Below, in pieces: positions 33,062 to 42,081 of a stretch of 64,000 nucleotides of DNA. The stretch covers positions 434,001 through 498,000 of the forward strand of contig CADEFN010000004.1 in the NCBI GenBank assembly GCA_902826615.1, read 5' to 3'. Positions within the stretch are counted from its first letter, which is position 1. Each line of letters starts with the position of its first letter. The position numbers and the translations under genes were made by a program. The notes under the pieces were generated by a model, which saw only the letters and a program-made list of their open reading frames with translations, was not told the DNA's origin and did no database searches. The DNA is from an uncultured Gemmatimonadota bacterium. GTDB taxonomy: Bacteria > Gemmatimonadota > Gemmatimonadetes > Gemmatimonadales > Gemmatimonadaceae.

Positions 33062-34382
33062 GGCCCTGCTGCACAGCGTGGAAGGCGAGGCCCGCTTTGC
33101 ACGGTATGGACGAGTCACGCGCGTCGTGGGACTGGTCATCGAAGCCATCGGCCTCGATGTCGGCGTAGGAGAGCTGTGCCGGATCAACTCCCTCACATCG
33201 GAGCACTCGGTGCTCGCCGAAGTGGTGGGATTCCATGAACGGGGCGTGCTGCTCATGCCGTTAGGCGATCTCTCCGGACTGCATCCCGGCAGCAGCGTGG
33301 TCGCGCTTGGCCGCTCCTTTGGAGTGGACGTCGGTCCCGACATGCTCGGCCGTGTGCTCAACGGGCTTGGCCATCCGATCGATGGACTGGGCAAACTGCA
33401 CGCACGAGAGCGTGTTCCGCTGGCTGGCGAACCACCTCATCCGCTCGAGCGCCAAACCATCAGCTCGCCCATGGCCACCAGTGTGCGTGCCATCGACGGC
33501 CCGCTGACCATGGGACGCGGACAGCGCGTGGGCATCTTTGCCGGCTCGGGTGTGGGCAAGAGTACGCTGCTGGGCATGATTGCACGTCAGGCCACGGCCG
33601 ATGTGAATGTGATTGCACTGCTTGGCGAACGTGGGCGCGAAGTGCGCGACTTCATCGACAACGCGTTAGGCCCCGAGGGGCTCGCGCGCTCGGTGCTCAT
33701 CGTGGCCACCGGCGACCAGGCGGCTCTCGTACGGGCGCGTGGTGCCCTCGTGGCGACGTCGATCGCCGAGTACTTCCGCGATCAGGGCAAGCAGGTGCTG
33801 CTGATGGTGGACTCAGTGACTCGGGTGGCGATGGCGTGGCGCGAGATCGGGCTGGCCGTTGGGGAACCGCCGACCACCAAGGGATATCCGCCCTCCGTGT
33901 TTGCGCATCTCCCGCGTTTGCTGGAACGCGCGGGCAACGGTGCACGGGGTGGGATCACGGGCATCTACACGGTGCTTGTTGATGGCGACGACTTCAACGA
34001 ACCCGTGGCCGACGCCGCCCGCTCCATTCTCGACGGGCACATCGTCCTCACACGCCGCCTTGCCAGCGCGGGACACTTCCCGGCTATCGACATTCTCGAA
34101 AGCAAGAGCCGTGTGCGCGATCAGATCATCGATGAGCCGCAGCGCGCCGCGGCCGGCATGCTCATGCGGCAGGAAGCAGCCTACCGAGAGAAAGAAGACC
34201 TGATCCTCGTCGGCGCATACCAGAAAGGCAGTGATCCGATGGTGGACGCTGCCATGCGCACACGCGAAAGAGCACTCGCCTTCCTGCAGCAGCGCCCGGA
34301 CGAACCGACGCCGTACGCCGAAACTCGTCAGGCACTGCTTGGCATGTACCCACGACAGGGCGCCACCGCCGGAGCCGCATGA
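33054..34382 (+). CDS. fliI: Flagellum-specific ATPase FliI
   Basis: About 442 residues, ATG at 33054 (GTG at 33045 is possible). F1-type ATPase: Walker A GIFAGSGVGKSTLLG near residue 158, then LIGERGRE-like LLGERGREVRDF, Walker B LLMVDSVTRVAMA, and the Arg-finger region near LDGHIVLTRRLA. FliI forms a hexamer under the export gate with FliH and FliJ and helps unfold substrates. It overlaps fliH and fliJ by a few bases. Confidence 0.96.
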   Translation: MHEALLHSVEGEARFARYGRVTRVVGLVIEAIGLDVGVGELCRINSLTSEHSVLAEVVGFHERGVLLMPLGDLSGLHPGSSVVALGRSFGVDVGPDMLGRVLNGLGHPIDGLGKLHARERVPLAGEPPHPLERQTISSPMATSVRAIDGPLTMGRGQRVGIFAGSGVGKSTLLGMIARQATADVNVIALLGERGREVRDFIDNALGPEGLARSVLIVATGDQAALVRARGALVATSIAEYFRDQGKQVLLMVDSVTRVAMAWREIGLAVGEPPTTKGYPPSVFAHLPRLLERAGNGARGGITGIYTVLVDGDDFNEPVADAARSILDGHIVLTRRLASAGHFPAIDILESKSRVRDQIIDEPQRAAAGMLMRQEAAYREKEDLILVGAYQKGSDPMVDAAMRTRERALAFLQQRPDEPTPYAETRQALLGMYPRQGATAGAA

Positions 34383-34852
34383 AATTCAAATTCCCGTTGC
34401 AGCGGCTGCTCGATCTCAAGGAAAAGCGCGAGCAGGAATTGGCCCGCCAGCTGGCAGCGGCACGCCGCGAAGCCAGTGCCGAAGCCGAACAACGCGACGC
34501 GCTCAGCGCGTTGCAGGCCGAAGGCGCAGCGCATGTGGCGGCGCAGTCTGCCGGTCAGGCGTCAGTTGGGGAGATCGCTTCGCTGTCTTACGCCGTGTCG
34601 CAAATGGCCGAGCAGGTCGAACTCGCGGGGCAACGTACCGAAGCCGCCGAACTGGTGGTGAATCAGCGCAGCGATGCGCTTTCGGGCGCGGTGCAGGATC
34701 GCCAGGTGCTCGATCGCCTGCGCGACCGCCGCCTGGAACAGCACCGCGCCACCGACCAGCAGGAAGAACGCGCCCGCATGGATGCCGTGGCGCTCTCCCG
34801 ATTTGCCGCACGCCGCAGCGGCGCCAACGATTCACAACAGGATCCGTCATGA
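34379..34852 (+). CDS. fliJ: FliI-associated stalk protein FliJ
   Basis: A 157-residue coiled coil with MKFKFPLQRLLDLKEKREQEL at the start, the typical FliJ opening, and heptads throughout. FliJ is the central stalk of the export ATPase and links it to FlhA. Its ATG overlaps the fliI stop (ATGA), and the next gene overlaps it in the same way. Confidence 0.92.
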   Translation: MKFKFPLQRLLDLKEKREQELARQLAAARREASAEAEQRDALSALQAEGAAHVAAQSAGQASVGEIASLSYAVSQMAEQVELAGQRTEAAELVVNQRSDALSGAVQDRQVLDRLRDRRLEQHRATDQQEERARMDAVALSRFAARRSGANDSQQDPS

Positions 34853-35460
34853 TCAAGCTCGTCATCTTTGGGGTACTCGGCCTCGCCCTGGGTCTTGGTG
34901 GGGGGTCGGCCATGTCGGTGATGAAGGCCAAGAAGACCTTCGCCGCCTGGGAGGCCAAAAAGGCCAAGGCGGTCGCCGACTCGCTGGCCGAGGCGGAGTC
35001 ACACCCGGTGGCCAAACCGGCTGCCGAAGCGCATGACTCGTCAGGCACGGACTCCACGGCAACCGATGGCCATGGCGAAACTCCCAAGGCCGACACACAC
35101 GCACCGGCGGATTCACACGCCACACCGGCCCCCGCGCCGAAAAAGCCGGCGCCAAAACCGGCGCCACAGCAGGTGGCAACCGTGGAGTCGCATGGCAGCG
35201 CCAAGGCCAGCGGAAAGCCGGTGGTGCCAGTGCCCCCGCTTCCGGTTCCGGCTGCCAATCCGGTGACGCAAAAGATGGGAAAGATCTTCGGAGCCATGCC
35301 GGCGAAGGACGCGGCCAAGGTGATGGAGCAGCTCGACGATGCCGAAGTGCGCGCCATCCTGACGGGACTGACTGACAAGCAGGCGGCAGGAGTGCTGCAG
35401 AATCTTCCCGCCGCGCGTGCGGCGGCCATCAGCAAGCTGCTGCTCAAGGGAGCGCAGTGA
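34849..35460 (+). CDS. MotE/YlxF-like membrane protein
   Basis: A 203-residue protein starting at ATG 34849, overlapping the fliJ stop. One membrane helix (residues 2-23), a short coil, a Pro/Ala/Lys-rich linker (50-120), and a C-terminal MgtE_N/FliG-middle-like helical domain (QKMGKIFGAMPAKDAAKVME, then LTDKQAAGVLQNL). It has the architecture and the place (fliJ to fliK) of Bacillus YlxF and relates to MotE, a chaperone for MotC in rhizobia. No MotC gene is seen. It probably works in the periplasm near the motor or rod; the exact role is unknown. Confidence 0.8.
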   Translation: MIKLVIFGVLGLALGLGGGSAMSVMKAKKTFAAWEAKKAKAVADSLAEAESHPVAKPAAEAHDSSGTDSTATDGHGETPKADTHAPADSHATPAPAPKKPAPKPAPQQVATVESHGSAKASGKPVVPVPPLPVPAANPVTQKMGKIFGAMPAKDAAKVMEQLDDAEVRAILTGLTDKQAAGVLQNLPAARAAAISKLLLKGAQ

Positions 35461-37772
35461 TGACCACACCCATCATGCCCGGGCTGGGCGCCGTCGACAC
35501 CACCTCAGCGGTCGCACCGCAGAGCACCACACCGTCCGAGGCCGAGTCCGCGACCATCGCCGCCGAGTTCCGCACAGCGTTGTCCGCAGCGCTTGGCACC
35601 ACCATCCGGTCACGCCGCGTGCGCGCGGAAGGGTCGCCGGAAGTTGTTGTCACGCCTGCCAAAGGCAGGGAGCCGCGAGGCGCCACCACCCGCACGTTCA
35701 CCGCACCGGTGTTCGCCGCCCTGGCACCCGCGGGTCCTGACGTCATGGCCGCCCCGAAAGACGGCGATCTGCTGAGTGACGCCTTTGTGGACATGCCGTT
35801 AGGCGCCCCGGCGAGCGAGAGTACACTCCTCGCGGAAGGCGAGCCGGTCAACACAGAAGAACCAGCAGGTCGCTCCACAGATGAAGGGTCCCGCGAGCAA
35901 CGCGAGCCCGGTGCGCCGGTCACGGTCACCGCACCCACGCCAGTGATTGCCGGTGCGGCGGCCCAGGGCGCGCCCGCTCCCATCGCCGCCCCCGCGTCGC
36001 GCGAGTCCGGCGACACCGGTGCCGTCACAACGCCGGCGCTTCGCCCAGACGCACGCGACGTCACCGCATCGACGGCATCGCTGCTCAACCGGCTCGACGC
36101 TCGTGCCGTTGTCCGCGATCGCTCCCTCCTGCAGCCCGAGTTTGACAACCGGCTGGGCCGGGTGCTCGAACGGATGCAGTCCGAGTTTGGCTACACCGTG
36201 GAAGTCGTCGAGACCCACCGCACACAGGAGCGCCAGGATACCCTCTTTGCACAGGGGCGCACCGCACCGGGCCCCGTGGTGACGTGGACGCGCAACTCGA
36301 ATCACTCCGAAGGACTGGCCGCTGACGTCACGGTGAATGGCGGCTGGAGCGACCGCGCCGGGTTCGAGCGGCTGGCTCGTGTGGCGAAGGAAGAAGGACT
36401 TCGCACGTTGTGGCCGCGCGATCCGGGACACATCGAGCTCGCCGCCCAGCCAGTCGAGGCACGACGTGTTCCCGCGCCCATGCCTGTGGGGGTACCGCGT
36501 GAGGCGATGACACTTCCGATGACGCCGGGCGAGATCCGCACGCTCCCGATGCCTGACGAGTCCATGCGAACGCTGCCCGTCCGCGATGGAGTGGCGCGCA
36601 CGCTGCCGGTGGCGCCGGGTGAAGTGACCACCATGCCGATGCCCCGCGCCGGGGAGGAGCGGCGTGCCAGCGAGGCGCGGTTACGCGCGCTGGCCGAGTC
36701 GCTGCTGCCGCAGGATGGCGCGCAGACGCTTGGCGAGCCGCGCCTCACCGACAACACCGACGTGGATCTGGTGCGTGATGTGACACCGCGTCCCCTGATG
36801 GCTGGTGACCGCACACGAGAGCCGGCTGCCGCCCGCGGGGTGGCGACGGTTGCCCGCGTCGCAGAGGTCGCGACCGTGGCATCGGTGGCGGCAGTGGCAC
36901 AGGTCGCCCGTCCGGGGAGTGGTGTGACACGTCCTGCTGACACCGAATCCCCAAAGCGCCGAGAGCAGGTCGGGCGCCGGACACCCTTCGATGAACTCTC
37001 GAACGTGCTGACGGCGCTGGTTCGCGGAAGCGACGACCGGCCGGAACTCGCGAGCCGGGAGATCAGCACCACCACCACGTCCCGTCCCCTTGCGACACAT
37101 GTCGCGGCGACGTCGCGGGCTCCGGGTGAGAGCAGCGAGCAGTCCCTCGCGGTATTCGAACGCGAGCTCGAAACAGCGGCGGCACCGGAGCTGGTGGCCG
37201 ACACGATGATCGAACGTCCCACCACGCCCTTTACTCCCGAAGCAGGCGAACAACGCGGCGAGACGCGCGCGCAAGGGATGGACGCGGTCACCCGCACCGA
37301 CGCGACCGAGCGGATTGCCCGTGCCCTCAAGCTGCAGGACGCACAGGCCGATCTCCCCGTGTCGTCGATGACCTTGCGCCTCGATCATCCCGAGGGTGGC
37401 GAGGATCGCATTCGCATCGACCTCCGTGGCAGCACGATCGGCACACGACTCGACATTTCCGACCCGGTGGCCGCCGAACATGTACGTCTGCACACCAGTG
37501 AGCTGCAGCAGGCCCTCGAGTCCCGCGGTCTGGACGGTGACGGCATCGCCGTGCGCAGCATGGCCAGGGTCGCCGAGCCTAACGTGACTGCCGCGGCCGT
37601 GGCGAGCGGGGAACGTGACGGTCTGCGGACCGCGAACGCCCAGAACACCAGCACCGGTTCGCAGGGTCAATCCCGCGACCAGCGTCAGCACTCGCGCAGC
37701 GATGACACCATGCGCGAACACCACCACCCATCGTCGCGTCAGCAGCGCGACCCCCGAGGAAACCGCCGATGA
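35460..37772 (+). CDS. fliK: FliK hook-length protein with internal M15-type peptidase domain
   Basis: A 770-residue protein starting at ATG 35460 (TGATG overlap). Residues 1-215 are a low-complexity export region. Residues about 220-330 are an M15 (VanY/endolysin-type) peptidase: VVETHRTQERQDTLFAQG, then SNHSEGLAADV (zinc His282 and Asp289), and DPGHIEL (Glu or acid partner and His324, Glu326). Residues 340-630 are a Pro/Thr-rich ruler with repeated RTLPM-like units. Residues 635-705 are the FliK C-terminal switch domain (SSMTLRLDHPEGGEDRIRI). The peptidase could cut peptidoglycan stems for rod or hook passage. FlgJ here lacks a hydrolase. Confidence 0.85.
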   Translation: MTTPIMPGLGAVDTTSAVAPQSTTPSEAESATIAAEFRTALSAALGTTIRSRRVRAEGSPEVVVTPAKGREPRGATTRTFTAPVFAALAPAGPDVMAAPKDGDLLSDAFVDMPLGAPASESTLLAEGEPVNTEEPAGRSTDEGSREQREPGAPVTVTAPTPVIAGAAAQGAPAPIAAPASRESGDTGAVTTPALRPDARDVTASTASLLNRLDARAVVRDRSLLQPEFDNRLGRVLERMQSEFGYTVEVVETHRTQERQDTLFAQGRTAPGPVVTWTRNSNHSEGLAADVTVNGGWSDRAGFERLARVAKEEGLRTLWPRDPGHIELAAQPVEARRVPAPMPVGVPREAMTLPMTPGEIRTLPMPDESMRTLPVRDGVARTLPVAPGEVTTMPMPRAGEERRASEARLRALAESLLPQDGAQTLGEPRLTDNTDVDLVRDVTPRPLMAGDRTREPAAARGVATVARVAEVATVASVAAVAQVARPGSGVTRPADTESPKRREQVGRRTPFDELSNVLTALVRGSDDRPELASREISTTTTSRPLATHVAATSRAPGESSEQSLAVFERELETAAAPELVADTMIERPTTPFTPEAGEQRGETRAQGMDAVTRTDATERIARALKLQDAQADLPVSSMTLRLDHPEGGEDRIRIDLRGSTIGTRLDISDPVAAEHVRLHTSELQQALESRGLDGDGIAVRSMARVAEPNVTAAAVASGERDGLRTANAQNTSTGSQGQSRDQRQHSRSDDTMREHHHPSSRQQRDPRGNRR

Positions 37773-38461
37773 TCGTCGACACTGCAGGCTCGCTCACGAA
37801 CGCTGCCCTGGGCGGCACCCGAAACGGCTCAGCGGTCGGACCGGGCGGCAACCTGGGAAAAGACGAATTCCTCAAGCTGCTCACGACGCAGCTCAAGTAT
37901 CAGGATCCCCTCGACCCCATGGACGGCAAGGACATGGCGGCCGACCTCGCGCAGTTCTCCGGGCTGGAGCAGCTGCTCAACATCAACGAACAACTGGAGG
38001 CCCAGCAGGGACAGTTCGAATCTCTCGCCATGGTGATGAACAATGGTGTCGCCATGGGTACGATCGGCAAGACCGTCATGGTCGCCGGTGACAAGGTTAC
38101 GCTGACCAAGGACGCCGACGGCGTCATGGGCGGCGCCCTCACCGCGGACATTTCGGCGAACGGGGTGGCCAAGCTGACCCTGTTCGACAAATCCGGCAAG
38201 GAGGTCGGATCGCGGTCGTTAGGCTACGTGACAGCGGGACGGAAGGAGTTCGCACTCGGCTCGGCCGGGTCGGGCATCGCCACGGAGGGCGAATATTCCT
38301 ATCGCATCACGGTAACCGACGCGAGCGGCAAGGATGTGCCGCAGCAGACTTACACCGTCGGCAAAGTCGACGGGATGACCTATGGCCAGAATGGCGAAGC
38401 CCTCCTCGTGATGGGCCCGTACACGATCGACTTCCGCGCGATCGTGAAGATCCTGGCCTGA
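37769..38461 (+). CDS. flgD: Hook cap protein FlgD
   Basis: A 230-residue protein with the FlgD motif KDEFLKLLTTQLKYQDPLDP near residues 30-49 and FSGLEQLLNINEQL. The C-terminal part forms the FlgD tudor/Ig-like domains (GKEVGSRSLGYV). FlgD caps the growing hook and is lost on completion. It overlaps fliK by 4 bases. Confidence 0.94.
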   Translation: MIVDTAGSLTNAALGGTRNGSAVGPGGNLGKDEFLKLLTTQLKYQDPLDPMDGKDMAADLAQFSGLEQLLNINEQLEAQQGQFESLAMVMNNGVAMGTIGKTVMVAGDKVTLTKDADGVMGGALTADISANGVAKLTLFDKSGKEVGSRSLGYVTAGRKEFALGSAGSGIATEGEYSYRITVTDASGKDVPQQTYTVGKVDGMTYGQNGEALLVMGPYTIDFRAIVKILA

Positions 38462-38491
38462 CGCTCACCTCCTTCTCAAGGATCCACTCCC

Positions 38492-39787
38492 ATGATGCGA
38501 TCACTGTTTGCCGGCGTGTCCGGTCTGCGTAACCACCAGGTGCGCATGGACGTCATCGGCAACAACATTTCGAACGTGAACACCGTCGCCTTCAAGGCCG
38601 GCCGCGTGACCTTCAAGGAAGGTTTTGCGCAGCTCCTGCAGGGCGCCTCTCGCCCGCCCGGTGACCTTGGCGGCACGAACCCGATTCAGATCGGGCTCGG
38701 CATGCAGGTGGGCTCCGTTGACATGGCCTATCAGCAAGGCAACCTCGAGACCACCGGTCTCGCCACCGACCTCGCCATCCAGGGCGACGCGATGTTCGTG
38801 GTCAAGAAGGGCACGCAGAACTATTACACTCGCTCCGGCAACTTCCAGTTGGATGCCAGCGGCAACCTGGTGTCACCGACCAACGGCTTTGTGGTGCAGG
38901 GTCGCATGGCCGACAACGGGGTGTTCCTCGATGGGATCCGCGATATCGTGCTGCCGGTGGGACAGAAGACGGCAGCCCGGGCCACGGACGGTGTGTCGCT
39001 GGCGGGCAACCTCAACGCCGCGGCGCCGGTTTTCACTGGCACCTTCGATGCGACCGGGCGCGCCGACCCGCTCAACAAGAATTCCTGGACCGAGACATCC
39101 ATCACGGTCTATGATTCGTTAGGCAACCAGCACGACCTCAAGCTGCAGTTCTGGAAGACGGCGGCCGACACCTGGTCGTGGCAGGTCGATGGCACCAACC
39201 TGCCCACCGGCTTCACCCCGCCCAACTCCACGCCGCAGACACTGCAGTTCGACTCGCAGGGTATTCTGCTGACGGTTGCCCCAACGGACCCGCCGGTCAT
39301 CGGCTTTACACCGCCGGGCGCCGACCCGGTGGCCGTGACACTCGATCTCGGCAACAATACCGTCAACGGCATCACTGCGTTTGCCGGCACCAGCACGGCG
39401 GTGCTCAAGGATCAGAACGGGTATGCGGCGGGTCAGCTGGAGAACTTCTCCATCGACCGCACCGGCCTGATCACTGGCGCATTTACCAACGGCACGAACG
39501 TGGTGCTGGGCCAGATCGTGCTGGCCGACTTCAACAACCCCGGTGGTCTGCTCCGCGTCGGCGACAACATGTATGCCATCTCGGGTAACTCCGGCGGCGC
39601 CGTGCTCGGCTACGCGCTCGAAGGAATTCAGTCGACGCTGACAAGCGGCGCGCTGGAAATGTCGAACGTCGACCTGGCGCAGGAGTTCACGAACATGATC
39701 GTGACGCAACGTGGCTTTCAGGCGAACAGCCGCGTGATCACGAGCTCCGATGAAATGCTGCAGGAGCTGGTGAACCTCAAGCGGTAG
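38492..39787 (+). CDS. flgE: Hook protein FlgE
   Basis: A 431-residue hook protein: MMRSLFAGVSGLRNHQVRMD and NNISNVNTVAFKAGR at the start, SIDRTGLITGAFTNGTN in the second half, and LSNVDLA-type end (MSNVDLAQEFTNMIVTQRGF). A GGAT-purine stretch precedes the ATG. It is the last gene before the 313-base gap at 39788-40100. Confidence 0.96.
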   Translation: MMRSLFAGVSGLRNHQVRMDVIGNNISNVNTVAFKAGRVTFKEGFAQLLQGASRPPGDLGGTNPIQIGLGMQVGSVDMAYQQGNLETTGLATDLAIQGDAMFVVKKGTQNYYTRSGNFQLDASGNLVSPTNGFVVQGRMADNGVFLDGIRDIVLPVGQKTAARATDGVSLAGNLNAAAPVFTGTFDATGRADPLNKNSWTETSITVYDSLGNQHDLKLQFWKTAADTWSWQVDGTNLPTGFTPPNSTPQTLQFDSQGILLTVAPTDPPVIGFTPPGADPVAVTLDLGNNTVNGITAFAGTSTAVLKDQNGYAAGQLENFSIDRTGLITGAFTNGTNVVLGQIVLADFNNPGGLLRVGDNMYAISGNSGGAVLGYALEGIQSTLTSGALEMSNVDLAQEFTNMIVTQRGFQANSRVITSSDEMLQELVNLKR

Positions 39788-39806
39788 TCGCAGTAGCGGG
39801 ACAAGG

Positions 39807-39871
39807 ACGGCAACGAGGGCAACGTCGTGTAACCGGCACGGCGTTCGCCCCGTTGCTTTCGTTGCTCTCAG
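39807..39871. repeat. Inverted 9-bp-period repeats in the flgE-fliL gap
   Basis: Left arm ACGGCAACG and AGGGCAACG (from 39807); right arm CGTTGCTTT and CGTTGCTCT (39851-39871). The arms can pair into a hairpin, probably a terminator for the flgE transcript. The loop holds the candidate sigma-54 site at 39834-39848. The rest of the 39788-40100 gap shows no gene. Confidence 0.6.
39834..39848 (+). promoter_or_regulatory. Possible sigma-54 promoter before fliL
   Basis: CGGCACG-GCGT-TCGC with GG and GC 10 bases apart; two bases differ from TGGCAC-N5-TTGC. It lies in the loop of the inverted repeat and about 250 bases before fliL. Weaker than the sites before flgB and flgF. Confidence 0.35.
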
Positions 39872-40100
39872 CGCCCCCGCCCCACCCCCGGCAATCCCGT
39901 CCCACCATGCGCCCGGCACTTCCTGCCGCTGCGCCCCGAATTGCCGCGAACGTCGAGCTTGTTGCACCGCCGGCGACAGAGACACAACCCGTTTACTGGC
40001 AACAGCTTACGCGTCCAATGTCGTCGCACACAGGAGCGCTGTGCGTATGGCCCGCCCCGTGCCTTAGGAGAGTGCAGATCCCCTTCCTCTCTCCTGCCTC

Positions 40101-40712
40101 ATGTCTGAAAACGCCGAGCCCGCCGCAGAAGGCGAAGCCCCTGTCAAAAAAGCCGGACCCAAGGGTGTCGTGCTCATTGGGGCACTGGTTGGTGGCCTGG
40201 TCGCTGGAGCCGCGGGCGGACTCTTCGCCGTCGGACCGATGGTGGCCAAGAGCTCTGGTTATGTAGTCACCGCCTCAAAGGAGGGCGAGGACGGCGAAGA
40301 GGGCGGCGATGGCGAGCACGAAGCGGGCGACGAAGAAGGTGGTGAAGGCGAACACGCGCCCGCCGAGGGTGAACACAAGGAAGGGGAAGCTGCGGGTGCG
40401 TCGGCGTTGCACGTGGTGGACAACCTCGTGCTCAATCCGGCTGGCTCCGGTGGCACGCGATTCCTCATGCTCACCACGGCCATCGAGTTTGGCGATGCCA
40501 AGCTGGTGGATCAGTTCAAGGCTCGCGACGCCGAAGTCCGCGACGTGCTGTTGCGGGTGGTGGGCGCCAAGTCGGTGGAGCAGCTCACCGAGATGACCAT
40601 GCGTGACGGTCTTCGCAAGGAGCTCACCGACTCCCTGACCCAGATGCTCCCCAAGAAGCAGCGCAAGAAAGCGATCAGCCGCGTGTTCTTCCCCCAGTTT
40701 GTCATCCAGTAA
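40101..40712 (+). CDS. fliL: Flagellar basal body-associated protein FliL
   Basis: A 203-residue protein with one membrane helix (residues 22-46, GVVLIGALVGGLVAGAAGGL), an unusually acidic linker rich in Glu, Gly and Asp and His (60-98), and the FliL periplasmic domain (HVVDNLVLNPAGSGGTRFLM, then LTDSLTQMLPKKQRKKAI in pieces). FliL rings the stator and supports torque. It starts the fliL-M-N-OP-Q-R-flhB-A-F-G run. Confidence 0.92.
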   Translation: MSENAEPAAEGEAPVKKAGPKGVVLIGALVGGLVAGAAGGLFAVGPMVAKSSGYVVTASKEGEDGEEGGDGEHEAGDEEGGEGEHAPAEGEHKEGEAAGASALHVVDNLVLNPAGSGGTRFLMLTTAIEFGDAKLVDQFKARDAEVRDVLLRVVGAKSVEQLTEMTMRDGLRKELTDSLTQMLPKKQRKKAISRVFFPQFVIQ

Positions 40713-40717
40713 GCGGC

Positions 40718-41743
40718 ATGGCGTCCGAGTCGCTTTCACAGAACGAAATTGACGCGCTCCTCGGGAGCGCGGGCGCACCGGCGGCCACCCGGGGTTCGTC
40801 CACGGCCACGGCGTTGCGGCATGCCAGTACCGAGACGCAGGTCTACGACTTCAAGCGCCCGCACCGCATCTCCAAGGAGAAGCTCCGGTCGCTCGAAGCC
40901 ATCTACGAGCGGTTTGCCAAGTCGCTCGAGAGCTGGCTCCTGGGCCGCGTGCGCGGCGGCATTCAGCTGCAGCTGCAGAGTGTGGAGCACTTCTCGTTTG
41001 GCGAGTTCACGCTGTCGCTCCCCACGCCCTGCGCGTCGTACACCTTCGAGATCGAGAACTCCGGCGGGCAGCACGGGGTGATCGACTTCGGGCACGAGTT
41101 TGCCTACTTCCTCGTCGACCGCCTCTTTGGCGGCAGCGGCGAACCTGCGGTCCCCAGCCGCTCGCTCACCCCCATTGAGCGAATGGCCGTGCGGATGATC
41201 GCCGACCGTGTGCTCAACGTGCTGGTGGAAGTGTGGCAGGACTACATCGGCCTCGAGATGCAACTCGTCGGCTTCGAGTCCATCCCGGAAATCCTCCGGG
41301 TGGCCAGCCGCGAAGATCCGGTGCTGGTGGCCAACATCGAGGTCACCGCCGGTGAGACACGCAGCCTGCTGCTGGTCTGCCTGCCCTTCGGTGTACTCGA
41401 GAAATTCTTCGCTGGTGGTTCCGAAGAACGCGAGGAGGACGCCAACGATACGCGGTCGCACGAAAACCGCATGGTGGTCGAGCACTCCCTGCGCGGCACC
41501 AGAACGTTTGTGTCGGCACGGTTGCCGGTGTTCCAGATCCCGATGCGCGACCTGTTCGCGCTCGCACCGGGTGGGGTGCTCCCCACCGGCATTTCCCGCA
41601 CCGCACCGCTCGACGTCTTTGTCGGCAGCCAGCGGCGGTTTCTCGCCTCGCCCGGCCGCCTCGGCTCCAACCTCGCCATCAAGATCACTGATGGTCTCCT
41701 GGATCCCCCGGAGACCGATGCCATTCCGCTCACCCGCATTTAG
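40718..41743 (+). CDS. fliM: Flagellar motor switch protein FliM
   Basis: A 341-residue switch protein. The N-terminal peptide SLSQNEIDALLGSAG binds phospho-CheY. The middle CheC-like domain includes YDFKRPHRISKEKLRSLEAI in pieces and LGRVRGGIQ; the C-terminal SpoA domain ends near residue 335 (LDVFVGSQRRFLA). It links FliG to FliN in the C ring and senses the cheY product encoded at 14.6-14.9 kb. Confidence 0.95.
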   Translation: MASESLSQNEIDALLGSAGAPAATRGSSTATALRHASTETQVYDFKRPHRISKEKLRSLEAIYERFAKSLESWLLGRVRGGIQLQLQSVEHFSFGEFTLSLPTPCASYTFEIENSGGQHGVIDFGHEFAYFLVDRLFGGSGEPAVPSRSLTPIERMAVRMIADRVLNVLVEVWQDYIGLEMQLVGFESIPEILRVASREDPVLVANIEVTAGETRSLLLVCLPFGVLEKFFAGGSEEREEDANDTRSHENRMVVEHSLRGTRTFVSARLPVFQIPMRDLFALAPGGVLPTGISRTAPLDVFVGSQRRFLASPGRLGSNLAIKITDGLLDPPETDAIPLTRI

Positions 41744-41745
41744 TC

Positions 41746-42081
41746 ATGTCATCCAGCGCCGCGCAGGATCCCATGGAGGCCGCGTTCGAGGAACTCACCC
41801 AGGCGATGGCTGCCGGTGGTGAAGTGCCCCTCGGACTGCTGCTCGATCTCACGCTCCCCGTCTCCATCGAACTGGGTCGCACCTCGATGACGGTGCAGGA
41901 CGTGCTGCGACTCGGGCGCGGCTCGGTGATTCAGCTCGACCGGCTCGCCGGGGAACCGATCGACATCTTCGTCGGCGATCGTCGCTTTGCCGAAGGGGAA
42001 GTGGTGGTGCTCGGTGAGCACTTCGGGGTGCGTCTCACGCGTATCCTCGCCAAGAAGGCGCCGAGCGAGGCAGTCGCGTGA
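41746..42081 (+). CDS. fliN: Flagellar motor switch protein FliN
   Basis: A 111-residue protein, mostly one SpoA domain: LDLTLPVSIELGRTSMTVQD near residues 36-55, LGRGSVIQLDRLAGEPIDIFV in pieces and VLGEHFGVRLTRIL. FliN forms the base of the C ring and docks FliH. It is the simple FliN form, without the CheC domain of FliY. It overlaps the next gene by 4 bases. Confidence 0.95.
   Translation: MSSSAAQDPMEAAFEELTQAMAAGGEVPLGLLLDLTLPVSIELGRTSMTVQDVLRLGRGSVIQLDRLAGEPIDIFVGDRRFAEGEVVVLGEHFGVRLTRILAKKAPSEAVA

Noticed and set aside
36480-36640. Repeated RTLPM/TMPM codons in fliK as a DNA repeat
   Set aside because: The similarity is at protein level in a low-complexity ruler, not an intergenic repeat or CRISPR.
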